From assembly GCF_000621845.1 (NCBI RefSeq), contig NZ_KK211355.1, positions 124,001 through 188,000 of the forward strand: 64,000 bases of DNA. Reading direction: 5' to 3'. Below the pieces are notes generated by a model. The model searched no databases. It saw only the letters and a program-made list of their open reading frames with translations, and had not been told where the DNA came from. The position numbers and the translations under genes were made by a program. The stretch comes from Ruminococcus flavefaciens MA2007 (lineage in GTDB: Bacteria > Bacillota > Clostridia > Oscillospirales > Ruminococcaceae). The first letter of the stretch is position 1. Every line of letters begins with the position of its first letter. Shown in pieces: positions 42,838 to 51,319 of this stretch.

Positions 42838-44940
42838 TTATTCGCCTCTGAGCTTGTCAAGGTCGAGGTCTCCTGCGAATACCTCCATGTCCTTGCCCAG
42901 TGCGTTAGGAACTATTGAGAATGTGTTGGAGATACCGTCCTGTGCGTGTCTGAAAGGCAGTTTAGCTACAGACGAGAGCGAAGCTACAGCGCCGTGAGTG
43001 TCTCTGCCGTGCATCGGGTTAGCTCCCGGAGCCAGCGGAACTCCCTGCTTTCTGCCGTCAGGAGTGTTTCCTGTTTTCTTGCCGTATACAACGTTGGAAG
43101 TAATTGTAAGAATTGACATTGTTGGCACGCCGTCGCGGTAGGTGTGGTGCTTTCTTACGCAGTCCATAAAGCGGCGGACAACTTCAACAGCAAGCTGGTC
43201 AACGCGGTCATCGTTGTTGCCGTATTTCGGGAAGTCTCCCTCAATTTCGTAGTCAACGACAACGTTCTTGGCAACGCTTGTGACATTGCCTGCCTTGTCC
43301 TTTATTTCGATATCCTTGCGGATAGGCTTTACCTTTGCGTACTTGATAGCAGAGAGCGAATCGGCAACGACTGAAAGTCCTGCGATACCTGTTGCGAAAT
43401 AGCGCTTTACATCTCTGTCATGGAGAGCCATTTGCAGTCTCTCATAGCTGTACTTGTCGTGCATATAGTGGATAACGTTGAGGGTGTTGACATAAAGTCC
43501 TGCCAGCCACTCCATCATATCCATGTACTTCTCCCAAACATCGTCGAAGTCGAGATACTCGCTGTCTACAGGTCTGTACTTAGGACCTACCTGAAGTCCG
43601 AGACGCTCGTCCACACCGCCGTTTATAGCGTAGAGCAGGCACTTTGCAAGATTGGCTCTTGCGCCGAAGAACTGCATTTCCTTGCCCACACGCATTGAGG
43701 ATACACAGCAGGCGATAGCGTAGTCATCGCCGTGAACCACTCTCATCATGTCATCGTTCTCGTACTGGATAGACGAGGTCTTGATAGACATCTTAGCGCA
43801 GTATTCCTTGAACTTTCTCGGGAGCTTCGTTGACCAGAGAATAGTCATATTCGGCTCGGGAGCTGTTCCAAGGTTCTCCAGTGTGTGGAGGTATCTGAAA
43901 CTGTTCTTTGTAACGAGGTGATGACCGTCAACGTCAACGCCGCCGATAGACTCTGTTATCCATGTGGGATCGCCGGAGAAGAGCTCGTTGTACTCGGGAG
44001 TACGTGCGAACTTTACGATACGGAGCTTCATGATGAAGTGGTCAATGAGCTCCTGAGCCTGTTCCTCGGTGAGTATGCCCTTATCAAGGTCACGCTGAAT
44101 GAATATATCAAGGAATGTGGAAGTACGTCCTAATGACATAGCCGCGCCGTTCTGCTCCTTGACAGCAGCAAGATAGCCGAAGTAGAGCCACTGAACCGCT
44201 TCCTTAGCGTTTGCGGCAGGCTTTGAGATATCAAAGCCGTATATCTCGCCCAGCTTCTTGAGATCCTGCAATGCGCGGACCTGCTCTGCAAGTTCCTCGC
44301 GGAGACGGATGTTCTTGGAAGTCATTCTTACCAGTGAAGTATCTATCTGGTGCTTCTTGTCCTCGATAAGGAGATCAACACCGTAGAGTGCTACACGTCT
44401 GTAGTCGCCGATGATACGGCCTCTGCCGTAAGCGTCAGGAAGTCCTGTCAGGATAGCCGAATGACGTGCAAGTCTCATTTCGGGAGTGTATGCGTCGAAA
44501 ACGCCCTGATTGTGAGTTTTTCTGTACTTTGTGAATATCTCGACTACAGAGGGATCGACCTCATAGCCATATTCCTTGCAAGCCTGCTGAGCCATTCTGA
44601 TACCGCCGAAGGGCTGTAATGCACGCTTGAAAGGCTTGTCCGTCTGGAGACCTACTATCTGCTCCAGATCCTTTTCAATGTAGCCTGCGCCGTGTGAAGT
44701 TATTGTTGATATGATCTTGGTGTCCATGTCAAGGACTCCGCCTGCTTCGCGCTCCTGTCGGGAGAGATCCATGACCTTGTCCCATAGCTTTTTTGTTGCC
44801 TCGGTAGGAGGTGCGAGGAAGCTTTCGTCGCCCTCATAAGGAGTGTAATTCTTTTTGATGAAGTCTCTGACGTTTACAGAAGTATGACTCCAGCGCCCCT
44901 CTGTAAAGCCGTCCCATTCCTTTTGCCATGTATTGATCAT
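42838..44940 (-). CDS. Pyruvate formate-lyase, catalytic part lacking the glycyl-radical domain
   Basis: Converts pyruvate and CoA to acetyl-CoA and formate. The 700-residue protein has the PFL fold with the active-site pair Cys411-Cys412 ([23 protein letters not shown]), the [10 protein letters not shown] segment near 111 and the [12 protein letters not shown] end. It stops where E. coli PFL (about 760 residues) continues into the linker and the glycyl-radical domain; that part is encoded at 42258-42497. AAGGAG precedes the ATG by 9 bases, and a TTGACA promoter lies upstream. No PFL-activating enzyme is in this window. Confidence 0.95.
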   Translation of the reverse strand: MINTWQKEWDGFTEGRWSHTSVNVRDFIKKNYTPYEGDESFLAPPTEATKKLWDKVMDLSRQEREAGGVLDMDTKIISTITSHGAGYIEKDLEQIVGLQTDKPFKRALQPFGGIRMAQQACKEYGYEVDPSVVEIFTKYRKTHNQGVFDAYTPEMRLARHSAILTGLPDAYGRGRIIGDYRRVALYGVDLLIEDKKHQIDTSLVRMTSKNIRLREELAEQVRALQDLKKLGEIYGFDISKPAANAKEAVQWLYFGYLAAVKEQNGAAMSLGRTSTFLDIFIQRDLDKGILTEEQAQELIDHFIMKLRIVKFARTPEYNELFSGDPTWITESIGGVDVDGHHLVTKNSFRYLHTLENLGTAPEPNMTILWSTKLPRKFKEYCAKMSIKTSSIQYENDDMMRVVHGDDYAIACCVSSMRVGKEMQFFGARANLAKCLLYAINGGVDERLGLQVGPKYRPVDSEYLDFDDVWEKYMDMMEWLAGLYVNTLNVIHYMHDKYSYERLQMALHDRDVKRYFATGIAGLSVVADSLSAIKYAKVKPIRKDIEIKDKAGNVTSVAKNVVVDYEIEGDFPKYGNNDDRVDQLAVEVVRRFMDCVRKHHTYRDGVPTMSILTITSNVVYGKKTGNTPDGRKQGVPLAPGANPMHGRDTHGAVASLSSVAKLPFRHAQDGISNTFSIVPNALGKDMEVFAGDLDLDKLRGE

Positions 44941-44972
44941 AACACATTACTCCTTTACAATGATCTAAGATA

Positions 44973-45001
44973 ATATTACCACATTGTTTAAATTTTGTCA
45001 A
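44973..45001 (-). promoter_or_regulatory. pfl promoter (leftward)
   Basis: On the minus strand: TTGACA, 17-bp spacer, TAATAT, about 33 bases upstream of the start. Confidence 0.8.
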
Positions 45002-45151
45002 TCTCCCTATTAACGTCGGTTAACGGAAAAATACCGTTTTTCGTTTTATCAGATTACAAAATGTCAGCTGTCCCCTGAGGCAGCTTATGTCTCCCTGCGG
45101 AGAATTGGAGCATTCGGCTCATGCCGAATTGATCGGTATCAAAAATGTGTG

Positions 45152-45278
45152 AACTTGTTTGGCTTATTTGTGCATTAGATAGAACTTAGAACTAAGAGCT
45201 AAGAGCTAAGAACTAAGAGCTAAGAACTAAGAGCTAAGAACTAAGAGCTAAGTAGGGGACGGCGTCCTCGACGTCCCA
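45152..45278. repeat. Heptad-palindrome element with nine heptads, plus a 30-bp unit repeated at 45652
   Basis: ACTTGTTTGGCTTATTTGTG and following bases (45152-45183) recur at 45652-45683. Nine GARCTAA heptads (45189-45251) then run in register into GTAGGGGACG, a 10-base centre and CGTCCC (45252-45278). The rest of the 44941-45292 interval holds only the pfl promoter region. Confidence 0.85.
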
Positions 45279-45292
45279 CAAGTAATTAGCAA

Positions 45293-45601
45293 TTAGAAAG
45301 CGGCTTCGCCGCTGATGACGGTTTCCTTAACGACTCTTGCTCCCGTGTCGAATACCCACACTCTGTTTTTTACGGTTCTGCCGTCATCAAGGGTGAATTT
45401 GTCAAAGGTCTCGCCGCGGCAGTCAGGACTTTCGTGTATAAGCCTTGACGCAGACGGAATCGGCTCGGAGATATACCACTTGCCGAGCATATGATAAATG
45501 CAGCTTATCTTTCCGCTGTTGTAAAGCTGGTCTATCTCTGTTATCGTTTTGCCGAAGAGCTTTTCAAGTTCTTCTTCGGTGATATTTTTGTATCCTTCCA
45601 T
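45293..45601 (-). CDS. Hypothetical protein, 102 residues
   Basis: Not recognised. Small soluble protein with a helical N-terminus (ITEEELEKLFGKTITEIDQLY) and a strand-rich rest (GKWYISEPIP, VFDTGARVVKETVISG). The start has a GGAAACAACATG context with a weak AAAGGA site. Its 3' end abuts a repeat shared with the next leftward gene. A single-domain orphan. Confidence 0.6.
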   Translation of the reverse strand: MEGYKNITEEELEKLFGKTITEIDQLYNSGKISCIYHMLGKWYISEPIPSASRLIHESPDCRGETFDKFTLDDGRTVKNRVWVFDTGARVVKETVISGEAAF

Positions 45602-45651
45602 GTTGTTTCCTTTTTTCGGGCGGTAATTTGGAGTGAATCTGGCGTTTGCGG

Positions 45652-45716
45652 ACTTGTTTGGCTTATTTGTGCATTAGATAGAATTAGTTATTAGCTGTTA
45701 GTGATTAGAAAGCGGA
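45652..45716. repeat. Second copy of the 30-bp unit, with AT-rich heptad-like sequence
   Basis: The ACTTGTTTGGCTTATTTGTG unit at 45652-45683 matches 45152-45183. Both copies are followed by TTAGNNATTAG-like repeats and end in TTAGAAAGCGG next to a leftward gene's stop. Confidence 0.75.
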
Positions 45717-46010
45717 CTATTCTTCCTCGCTGTATATTATATCGTAGTCGTCGCCTAATTCCTCTTGCAGGCGACGATGTCCCTCATGGGCTTTTTGATA
45801 AAAGTTCTCTTTCTCCTCGTCCGACCATAACAGCGGAGCCAGCGGCTCGTCCCAGTTCAATGCCTTATCGTATTCTTTGCTAAGATCGTATAAAAACTGT
45901 TTCAGCTCAGAGGATAAGGGGAGCTTTTCAAGACTGACGATACCTTTATTATCCCATAGGGGAGAACCGCTGCACCAATCAAAAAAATATTTGAGTGTAT
46001 ATTTTGCCAT
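45717..46010 (-). CDS. Hypothetical protein, 97 residues
   Basis: Not recognised. Small acidic protein rich in Trp, Leu, Glu and Asp (CSGSPLWDNKG, NWDEPLAPLLWSDEEKENFY). The composition resembles small immunity or accessory proteins, but that is weak evidence. It uses ATG with AGAGGTTC upstream. Confidence 0.6.
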   Translation of the reverse strand: MAKYTLKYFFDWCSGSPLWDNKGIVSLEKLPLSSELKQFLYDLSKEYDKALNWDEPLAPLLWSDEEKENFYQKAHEGHRRLQEELGDDYDIIYSEEE

Positions 46011-46023
46011 GTTCTGAACCTCT

Positions 46024-46068
46024 TTCAGCGGACTGCCAAAGGCAGCCCCTACAAACTAATCACTAATT
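46024..46068. repeat. Heptad-palindrome element in reverse orientation
   Basis: CTGCC-AAA-GGCAG followed by CCCCTAC and heptads AAACTAA, TCACTAA, TTACTAC. This is the mirror arrangement of the copies at 12.8, 22.1 and 45.2 kb. Confidence 0.75.
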
Positions 46069-46069
46069 A

Positions 46070-47275
46070 CTACTTTCTGCTTGCTTTTTTAGGCTTCTGG
46101 GGTTTCTTGGCTTTTTCGGGCTTCTTGGGCTTTTTGTCCTCGGGAGGAGCTATGCCCTGTTCGGCTTCTTTCTTTTCAAGGACGTTGAAGCTGAGTTTAT
46201 ACAGCGTAGCCGCCAGCGGTACGCCAAGTATCATGCCAAAAATACCGAAAAGTCCGCCGCCGATAGTTACCGCCGCAAGAGTCCATATACTCGGCAGTCC
46301 CACAGAGCCGCCTACTACCTTGGGGTAGATGATATTGCCCTCGAACTGCTGGAGCAGAACTAAGAATATGAGGAAAATCAGCGCCTGCATGGGACTTTCT
46401 GTCAGGATAATGAACGCGCTTATGCCTGCACCGATGAATGCACCAACGATAGGGATAAATGCGGTAACTCCTACAAGAGTTCCCGACATTGCGGCGTAAG
46501 GGAGTTTCAGTATCTTCATGCCGATGAAGCACAGCGAGCCGAGGATAATAGCCTCAACGAACTGTCCCACAAAGAAGCTCTGGAATGTCTCGTTTGCGGT
46601 GTGGAAGATCCGTGAGAATCTCGCGTTGGATTCCTCGCTGAAATACGCCCGTCTGATACGGTTTCCGTCGCGGAAGAGCTTATCCTTGCGGAGAAGAAGA
46701 TAAATTGCGAATATCAGTCCCAGCACAAGGTTCGCCACCGCTGAGGTAAGTCCGCCGATAATGCCCATTGCGGAGCTGAGTATGCCTGCAAGCCCCGATG
46801 TGAGAAGCTTCGAGCCCTTTTCGGCAATGGAAGTCCAGTCGAATTCAAGGGAGCTTATCTGCTCCTGTATCTCGGGGTACTCGTCAAGCTTTCCGAGAGC
46901 GAAGTCACGGGCTTGGGTGAACGCAGGCGGTATCTCGGCGTAGAGAACTCCGAAAGCCTTGGCTATCTCGGGAATGATGATATACATCACGAGGATTATC
47001 ATTGCTATGGCAATGGCAAACGAGCACACCAGACACACAGGTCGCCGAGTAACTGCGGCGGCTTTTGAGGTGCTTTTGGGAAAGTAGTGCTTCTCAAAGA
47101 AGTTCATGAGGATATTGAAGATATAGCCTATCATAAATCCCATGACAAGGGGCTTCATAGCGCCCAGCACCAATGATACGAAGTTTGCCAGTACGCGGAA
47201 ATTCTGGCTTATGACGCATACTGCTATTGCCAGTGCCGCGATAAAGATGTATTTTTTTATGTCGTTTTTGTTCAT
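46070..47275 (-). CDS. AI-2E-family transporter (PF01594 type)
   Basis: Multi-spanning membrane protein of the YdiK/PerM family. The 401-residue protein has about eight hydrophobic segments, the conserved family stretch (GVTAFIPIVGAFIGAGISAFI and the later SIWTLAAVTIGGGLFGIFGMILGVPL), and a Lys/Pro-rich cytoplasmic tail. Members export small molecules or ions; the substrate here is unknown. The ATG at 47275 is served by a GGAGGG that is brought close by a small hairpin; a TTG at 47305 overlaps that site. Confidence 0.9.
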   Translation of the reverse strand: MNKNDIKKYIFIAALAIAVCVISQNFRVLANFVSLVLGAMKPLVMGFMIGYIFNILMNFFEKHYFPKSTSKAAAVTRRPVCLVCSFAIAIAMIILVMYIIIPEIAKAFGVLYAEIPPAFTQARDFALGKLDEYPEIQEQISSLEFDWTSIAEKGSKLLTSGLAGILSSAMGIIGGLTSAVANLVLGLIFAIYLLLRKDKLFRDGNRIRRAYFSEESNARFSRIFHTANETFQSFFVGQFVEAIILGSLCFIGMKILKLPYAAMSGTLVGVTAFIPIVGAFIGAGISAFIILTESPMQALIFLIFLVLLQQFEGNIIYPKVVGGSVGLPSIWTLAAVTIGGGLFGIFGMILGVPLAATLYKLSFNVLEKKEAEQGIAPPEDKKPKKPEKAKKPQKPKKASRK

Positions 47276-47280
47276 ATTGA

Positions 47281-47303
47281 GCCGAAAAAACGGCAAGCCC
47301 TCC
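47281..47303 (-). promoter_or_regulatory. Translation start region with a hairpin between Shine-Dalgarno and ATG (second case)
   Basis: On the minus strand GGAGGG (47303-47298) is 22 bases from the ATG. GCCG-TTTTTT-CGGC (47294-47281) can fold between them, giving an effective spacing of about 8 bases. Confidence 0.45.
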
Positions 47304-47322
47304 AATCATATATCATGTTTTT

Positions 47323-47356
47323 ATTATACCACATAAGCGGAGCGCTGTGGTATAAT
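47323..47356. promoter_or_regulatory. Perfect inverted repeat with divergent -10 boxes
   Basis: ATTATACCACA (47323-47333), 12-bp centre, TGTGGTATAAT (47346-47356). Each arm contains a TATAAT reading outward. It may be an operator, a divergent start region, or both. Confidence 0.5.
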
Positions 47357-47533
47357 TGCCCGATATGCAGTGAGCAGATCTTTGATCTGCGTATCTGCAA
47401 TGGCTTTAATATAAATAAAGTATAGTATCATCTTTAATGATATTATACATTATATATGTGATTATGTCACGATATTAAATGTTAAATTTGTGTGAACAAT
47501 TGCGGCGGGGAGAATACAAACTCTGATTTTTAC

Positions 47534-47605
47534 GGGCGCACACTGTGCGCCCTGCACGTTAACGGCTAAAGGCTAAGGGCTCGGGCGGATAATATCCGCC
47601 CCTAC
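47534..47605. repeat. Two palindromes linked by heptads
   Basis: GGGCGCAC-ACT-GTGCGCCC (47534-47552), then CGGCTAA, AGGCTAA, GGGCTCG heptads, then GGGCGGATA-A-TATCCGCCC ending CCCCTAC (47583-47605). The rest of 47357-47703 is AT-rich and holds nothing I recognise. Confidence 0.8.
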
Positions 47606-47703
47606 AGGCTTAATAGGTCCTGCCCTGTCTGCGCTTTTATGCTATAAGCACGGAGCCTTTTTCACCCTGAAAAATAAAAAATTGAAATTTTTAGCCGCGT
47701 GTG

Positions 47704-47732
47704 TTGCTATTTTCGTATTTTTATGATATAAT
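47704..47732 (+). promoter_or_regulatory. Promoter of the vWA-PP2C pair
   Basis: TTGCTA, 17-bp spacer, TATAAT. Confidence 0.8.
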
Positions 47733-47773
47733 ACTTTTAGCTTATTATAAATTACAGGACGGAGGTATATACC

Positions 47774-48511
47774 ATGCCAGGTTTAGACGATTACGCTCCT
47801 GCTGTCAGAAAGGTCATGACGCTTTTCTATGTCATCGACACTTCGGGAAGTATGCAGGGCAGCAAAATAGGACAAGTAGAATCAGCTCTTGAAGAAGTTA
47901 TGCAGACATTACAGGAAATAAGCGACGAAAGCGACGACGCTGAGATAAAGATCGCCGTTCTGGAATTCTCCACAGGCGCTTCATGGGTTACTCCCGAGCC
48001 TGTTTCTCCCGAGGGATACCGCTTCAAGACCTTTGAAGCCTGCGGCGTTACCGATCTGGGCGCTGCCTGCAAGGAGCTGGACAAGAAGCTCTCACGAAAT
48101 GAATTCCTACAGACTGCCGCAGGTGCATATCCGCCTGTAATTCTCCTTTTCAGTGACGGCGGTCCTACAGATAACTGGGAGAGCGGTCTTGACGTTCTCA
48201 AGAAGAATAACTGGTACAAGCGCTCTATCAAGATAGCATTCGCTATCGGCGACGACGCTGACAGGGACGTTCTTGCACGTTTCTCGGGAAGCTCCGAGAC
48301 AGTTCTTGACGTCAAGAACAAGGATCAGCTCCGCCTTATGATAGAAAAGGCAAGCGTTATCACCAGCGTATTCGCAAGCCATTCAAGCACAATTGACAGT
48401 GACACGGATCCTGTTGAAATATCCAAGAAGCTGGCTGAGGACGTTCAGACTCAGACTTCAGAGGCTCTCAGCGACGCCAATACCGCCGATTGGGACGAAT
48501 CGGACTGGTAA
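47774..48511 (+). CDS. TerY-like von Willebrand factor A protein
   Basis: The 245-residue cytosolic vWA protein has the MIDAS motif VIDTSGSMQG (DxSxS), a Thr in the CGVTDLGAA region and the LLFSDGGPTDNWE strand. This is the TerY type found in tellurite-resistance-like (Ter) stress loci. It is paired with a PP2C phosphatase 10 bases downstream. A matching TerY-associated kinase is not in the window. CGGAGG precedes the ATG. Confidence 0.88.
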   Translation: MPGLDDYAPAVRKVMTLFYVIDTSGSMQGSKIGQVESALEEVMQTLQEISDESDDAEIKIAVLEFSTGASWVTPEPVSPEGYRFKTFEACGVTDLGAACKELDKKLSRNEFLQTAAGAYPPVILLFSDGGPTDNWESGLDVLKKNNWYKRSIKIAFAIGDDADRDVLARFSGSSETVLDVKNKDQLRLMIEKASVITSVFASHSSTIDSDTDPVEISKKLAEDVQTQTSEALSDANTADWDESDW

Positions 48512-48520
48512 GGTGAGGCT

Positions 48521-49567
48521 ATGGAAAAAATTCTTTCCTTTGCTCAGACCACTGTAGGCGCTTCACATCTCAGCAGAGACATCATTTGTCAGGACAGCTC
48601 CCTTGCCGCAGACCATGAGAAGTACTCATTCGCGGCGGCGGCTGACGGTCACGGCAGTCCATGCTATCTGCGTACTGAAAGAGGCTCGAAATTTGCCGTT
48701 GAATGTGCGGCGGAGTGCGTGGCGGAGTTCCTTGACGGTATCGAGAATGCCGCAGAGGTGCTTGCCGATGTGAGACAGCGCGAGGAGCTCTTTAATCAGC
48801 TATGGCGCAGTATCATAGCTCGCTGGCACGACAAGACAGAGCAGGACTTCATAAACGAGCCCTTTACCGAGGAGGAGTACAGCCGTATCCCCGAGAAGTT
48901 CGCGTCCTATATAACGCGATATGAGAGCGGCGAGTATATCGGCGCTTACGGAACGACGCTCCTGTTTGCGGTAGTCACCGAGGACTATGCCTTCGGCGCT
49001 CAGATAGGCGACGGAAAATGCGTGGTCATCGACGGCGACAGCAACGTTTTTGCGCCTATTCCCGAGGATCCGCGCTGCTATGAGAACGTTACCACTTCCA
49101 TGTGTCAGGACGACGCGGCGCTTTCGGCAAGATTCTTCTATCTGCCAAAGGGACTTATGCCTGCGGCGGTTTTCCTTTGTACAGACGGCGTGGAGAACTC
49201 CTACTGGAACGAGGAGCAGCTTTTCAGCTTTTTCCGCGGACTTGCTCTTACAATAGTTGAAAACGGCATGGAGGACGGCGTGGCACAGCTTGCGGACTTC
49301 CTGCCTGCTATGACGAAAAAGGGCAGCGGCGACGACGTTACCTGCTCGGGTATAATCAATATGCCGAAGCTGGGCGCCTGCTCGGACGGCATACGGGAGG
49401 ACTTGGAAGCGGCGGCTGCGGCTATCTCCGAGGAGACATTGCCCGAGGATATCGAATATGCCGACGAGGAATCACAGCAGGTCATCTCAGACGTTGTGGC
49501 TGAGCCTGCCGAGAGCGAAGAATCGGCAGAAGAAGCTCCCGAGGAGCAAACAGAGATCAGTGAATAG
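48521..49567 (+). CDS. PP2C-like phosphatase paired with the TerY-like protein
   Basis: The 348-residue protein has a PP2C-like domain (about 1-285) with AAADGHGSPCY, GAQIGDGKCVV, TDGVENS and GDDVTCSG. It ends in a long acidic Glu/Ala tail (about 295-348). It is distinct from PrpC at 4.0 kb, being larger with divergent motifs. vWA plus PP2C is the core of the TerY-phosphorylation triad; the usual third member, a Ser/Thr kinase, is missing. Confidence 0.87.
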   Translation: MEKILSFAQTTVGASHLSRDIICQDSSLAADHEKYSFAAAADGHGSPCYLRTERGSKFAVECAAECVAEFLDGIENAAEVLADVRQREELFNQLWRSIIARWHDKTEQDFINEPFTEEEYSRIPEKFASYITRYESGEYIGAYGTTLLFAVVTEDYAFGAQIGDGKCVVIDGDSNVFAPIPEDPRCYENVTTSMCQDDAALSARFFYLPKGLMPAAVFLCTDGVENSYWNEEQLFSFFRGLALTIVENGMEDGVAQLADFLPAMTKKGSGDDVTCSGIINMPKLGACSDGIREDLEAAAAAISEETLPEDIEYADEESQQVISDVVAEPAESEESAEEAPEEQTEISE

Positions 49568-49570
49568 AGT

Positions 49571-49600
49571 AAGGAACGGCGCTTTTGCCGTTCCTTTTTT
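49571..49600 (+). terminator. Terminator after the PP2C gene
   Basis: AAGGAACGGC, loop GCTTTT, GCCGTTCCTT, then a T-run. A short GGACGCCGTCCCCTA palindrome (heptad-family edge) follows at 49607. Confidence 0.93.
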
Positions 49601-49756
49601 ATTTTGGACGCCGTCCCCTATATATATTCCGAAAAGGGGAGATCTTCAACGTGAACAGGTTGAAGATCACAAAAAGTTTACCGAAGATACATAGATGAGA
49701 TTCCTGCGAAAAACAGCCATAAAATACAAGTTGTTGAGCTAAATTGCGAGAATTAG

Positions 49757-49789
49757 TGACAAATGTCATTGAAACAGTGACAAATGTCA
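49757..49789. promoter_or_regulatory. Paired operator sites upstream of the Ig-like protein gene
   Basis: TGACAAATGTCA occurs twice (49757-49768 and 49778-49789), 21 bp apart centre to centre, which is two helical turns. They lie directly upstream of the probable -35, a typical activator position. The form (TGACA-2-TGTCA) resembles Crp/Fnr-like half-site spacing of PrfA type, but the regulator is unknown. The rest of 49601-49903 holds the promoter, a small GAACG hairpin near 49850 and no gene. Confidence 0.6.
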
Positions 49790-49790
49790 C

Positions 49791-49820
49791 TTGGTTTTTT
49801 ATGTTCCGATATGTTAAAAT
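49791..49820 (+). promoter_or_regulatory. Probable promoter of the Ig-like protein gene
   Basis: TTGGTT, 18-bp spacer, TAAAAT. A weak promoter next to the paired operators, consistent with activation. Confidence 0.5.
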
Positions 49821-49903
49821 ATGCACATATTAAACCTTGGGAGGCATAAAACCGTTCATGGCGCCGAACGTTTTTATATTTTATTTTAAGGAGGATTTCT
49901 GAG

Positions 49904-51226
49904 ATGAGAAACTTTAAATCAAAGGCAGTATGCCTTCTTTCAAGTGCTGTGCTTCTGTGCGGAGCAAGCGGGATGACTGCAAATGCGGCAACGAACTATA
50001 GCTTTACCGCGACTTCGCGCCCGACTATTACTGCTATGACAGTAAGCGAATATTATCTTGATAAGACAGATATCGAGATAGAAAGCGACAAGACAGCTGT
50101 TATCAATGCCAAAAAATCTTCAAGCTTTACATTGCCTGCAAATTCCACAGTAAGCTATCAGTGGTATAAGAACGGCAGTGCTTTGAGCGGAGAAACAAGG
50201 AGTAGTCTGACTGTTTCTTCGGCAGGAACCTATTACTGCGAGGTAAAGGTAAAGGAAGAGATAACTATCTATGTGAGCGTGTCAAGAAAACGAACAGGAT
50301 ATAGAACCAAAACATATACTACAGGCAATGCTAAAGTAGCCGAAAAGCTTGTAATAACAAAACAGCCCACAGGCGGCACATTCGACAACAGCAAGGGCTA
50401 TTTCGATATGTTCGTTTCAGTTAAGGGCGGAACAGGCTCATACACATATAAATGGTACTGGAACGGTAAGGAGACCGCTCTTACAGGAACAGGTATGAGA
50501 GTTTACGGCGCAGGAACGGGATATTGCGTTATCACCGACAGTAACGGAAAAACGGTTACTACTCAGAACGCTACTGTAAGCTATGCGCAGTTTAAGATAA
50601 CCTCTCAGCCAACTGGCGGATACTTCGACTATAAAAACGGTTATTATGATATGTATGTATCTGTGACAGGCGGAAGGGCACCTTATACATATAAATGGTA
50701 CTGGAACGGAAAAGAAACATCTCTTACTGGAAACGGAATGAGAGTTTACAATGAAGGAACAGGATATTGTGTAATAACCGACGCTAACGGCAACAAGGTT
50801 ACAAGCAATAGCGCTAAAGTAGTGTATGCACCATTTAATGCACATTACGAGGATTACGGCTATTTCGATGCAGCAGGTTCACTTCAAATGATGGATCTGA
50901 CTGTTACTGCTGCTGGTGGAACAGGAACATATACATATAACTGGCAGAAAAAGGTAAACGGCAAGTGGGAGGACATAGGTGTTTATACGGGAAAGGAAGC
51001 AACTTATACGGTTAGCTCATTTGACATAATTGACAACGAAGAATATAAATTTATGTTCAAGCGCGACGATATGTATATTTATTCGGCTTCTTTCTATGAC
51101 TCATATCGCTGCATCGTAGGCTATACCGATTCAACAGGATACCATACAAGAACACTCGATGAAATAAAGGTTTACAGCAAAGGTCAAATAAGCCATTGGT
51201 GGCCTATCCCCAATGTTCCAATGTAA
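49904..51226 (+). CDS. Secreted Ig-like repeat protein
   Basis: The 440-residue protein has a signal peptide (about 1-29, MTANAATN) and an Ig-like domain (about 68-115, SYQWYKNGSALSG...AGTYYCEV). Two strongly similar repeats of about 85 residues follow from about 148 and 230 (QPTGG, YKWYWNGKETSLTG, TGYCVITD), then a third, more diverged one. There is no sortase motif, lipobox or dockerin, so it is probably free or bound to another surface protein. AAGGAGG precedes the ATG. Likely an adhesin or matrix protein; that is inference. Confidence 0.82.
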   Translation: MRNFKSKAVCLLSSAVLLCGASGMTANAATNYSFTATSRPTITAMTVSEYYLDKTDIEIESDKTAVINAKKSSSFTLPANSTVSYQWYKNGSALSGETRSSLTVSSAGTYYCEVKVKEEITIYVSVSRKRTGYRTKTYTTGNAKVAEKLVITKQPTGGTFDNSKGYFDMFVSVKGGTGSYTYKWYWNGKETALTGTGMRVYGAGTGYCVITDSNGKTVTTQNATVSYAQFKITSQPTGGYFDYKNGYYDMYVSVTGGRAPYTYKWYWNGKETSLTGNGMRVYNEGTGYCVITDANGNKVTSNSAKVVYAPFNAHYEDYGYFDAAGSLQMMDLTVTAAGGTGTYTYNWQKKVNGKWEDIGVYTGKEATYTVSSFDIIDNEEYKFMFKRDDMYIYSASFYDSYRCIVGYTDSTGYHTRTLDEIKVYSKGQISHWWPIPNVPM

Positions 51227-51234
51227 AATAAAAG

Positions 51235-51264
51235 AAAAGGAACTGCAATAGCAGTTCCTTTTTT
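51235..51264 (+). terminator. Terminator after the Ig-like protein gene
   Basis: AAAAGGAACTGC, loop AATA, GCAGTTCCTTTT with a T-run. It is followed at 51282-51302 by three inverted heptads (TTAGTTC, TTAGCTC, TTAGTTC). Confidence 0.93.
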
Positions 51265-51319
51265 GCGTAAAACGGGCTTAGTTCTTAGCTCTTAGTTCTA
51301 AAGAATTTTCAAAAAGGTC

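Noticed and set aside
45189-45251. CRISPR-like array of short repeats
   Set aside because: The repeats are contiguous 7-bp units without spacers and run into a palindrome. No cas gene is nearby.
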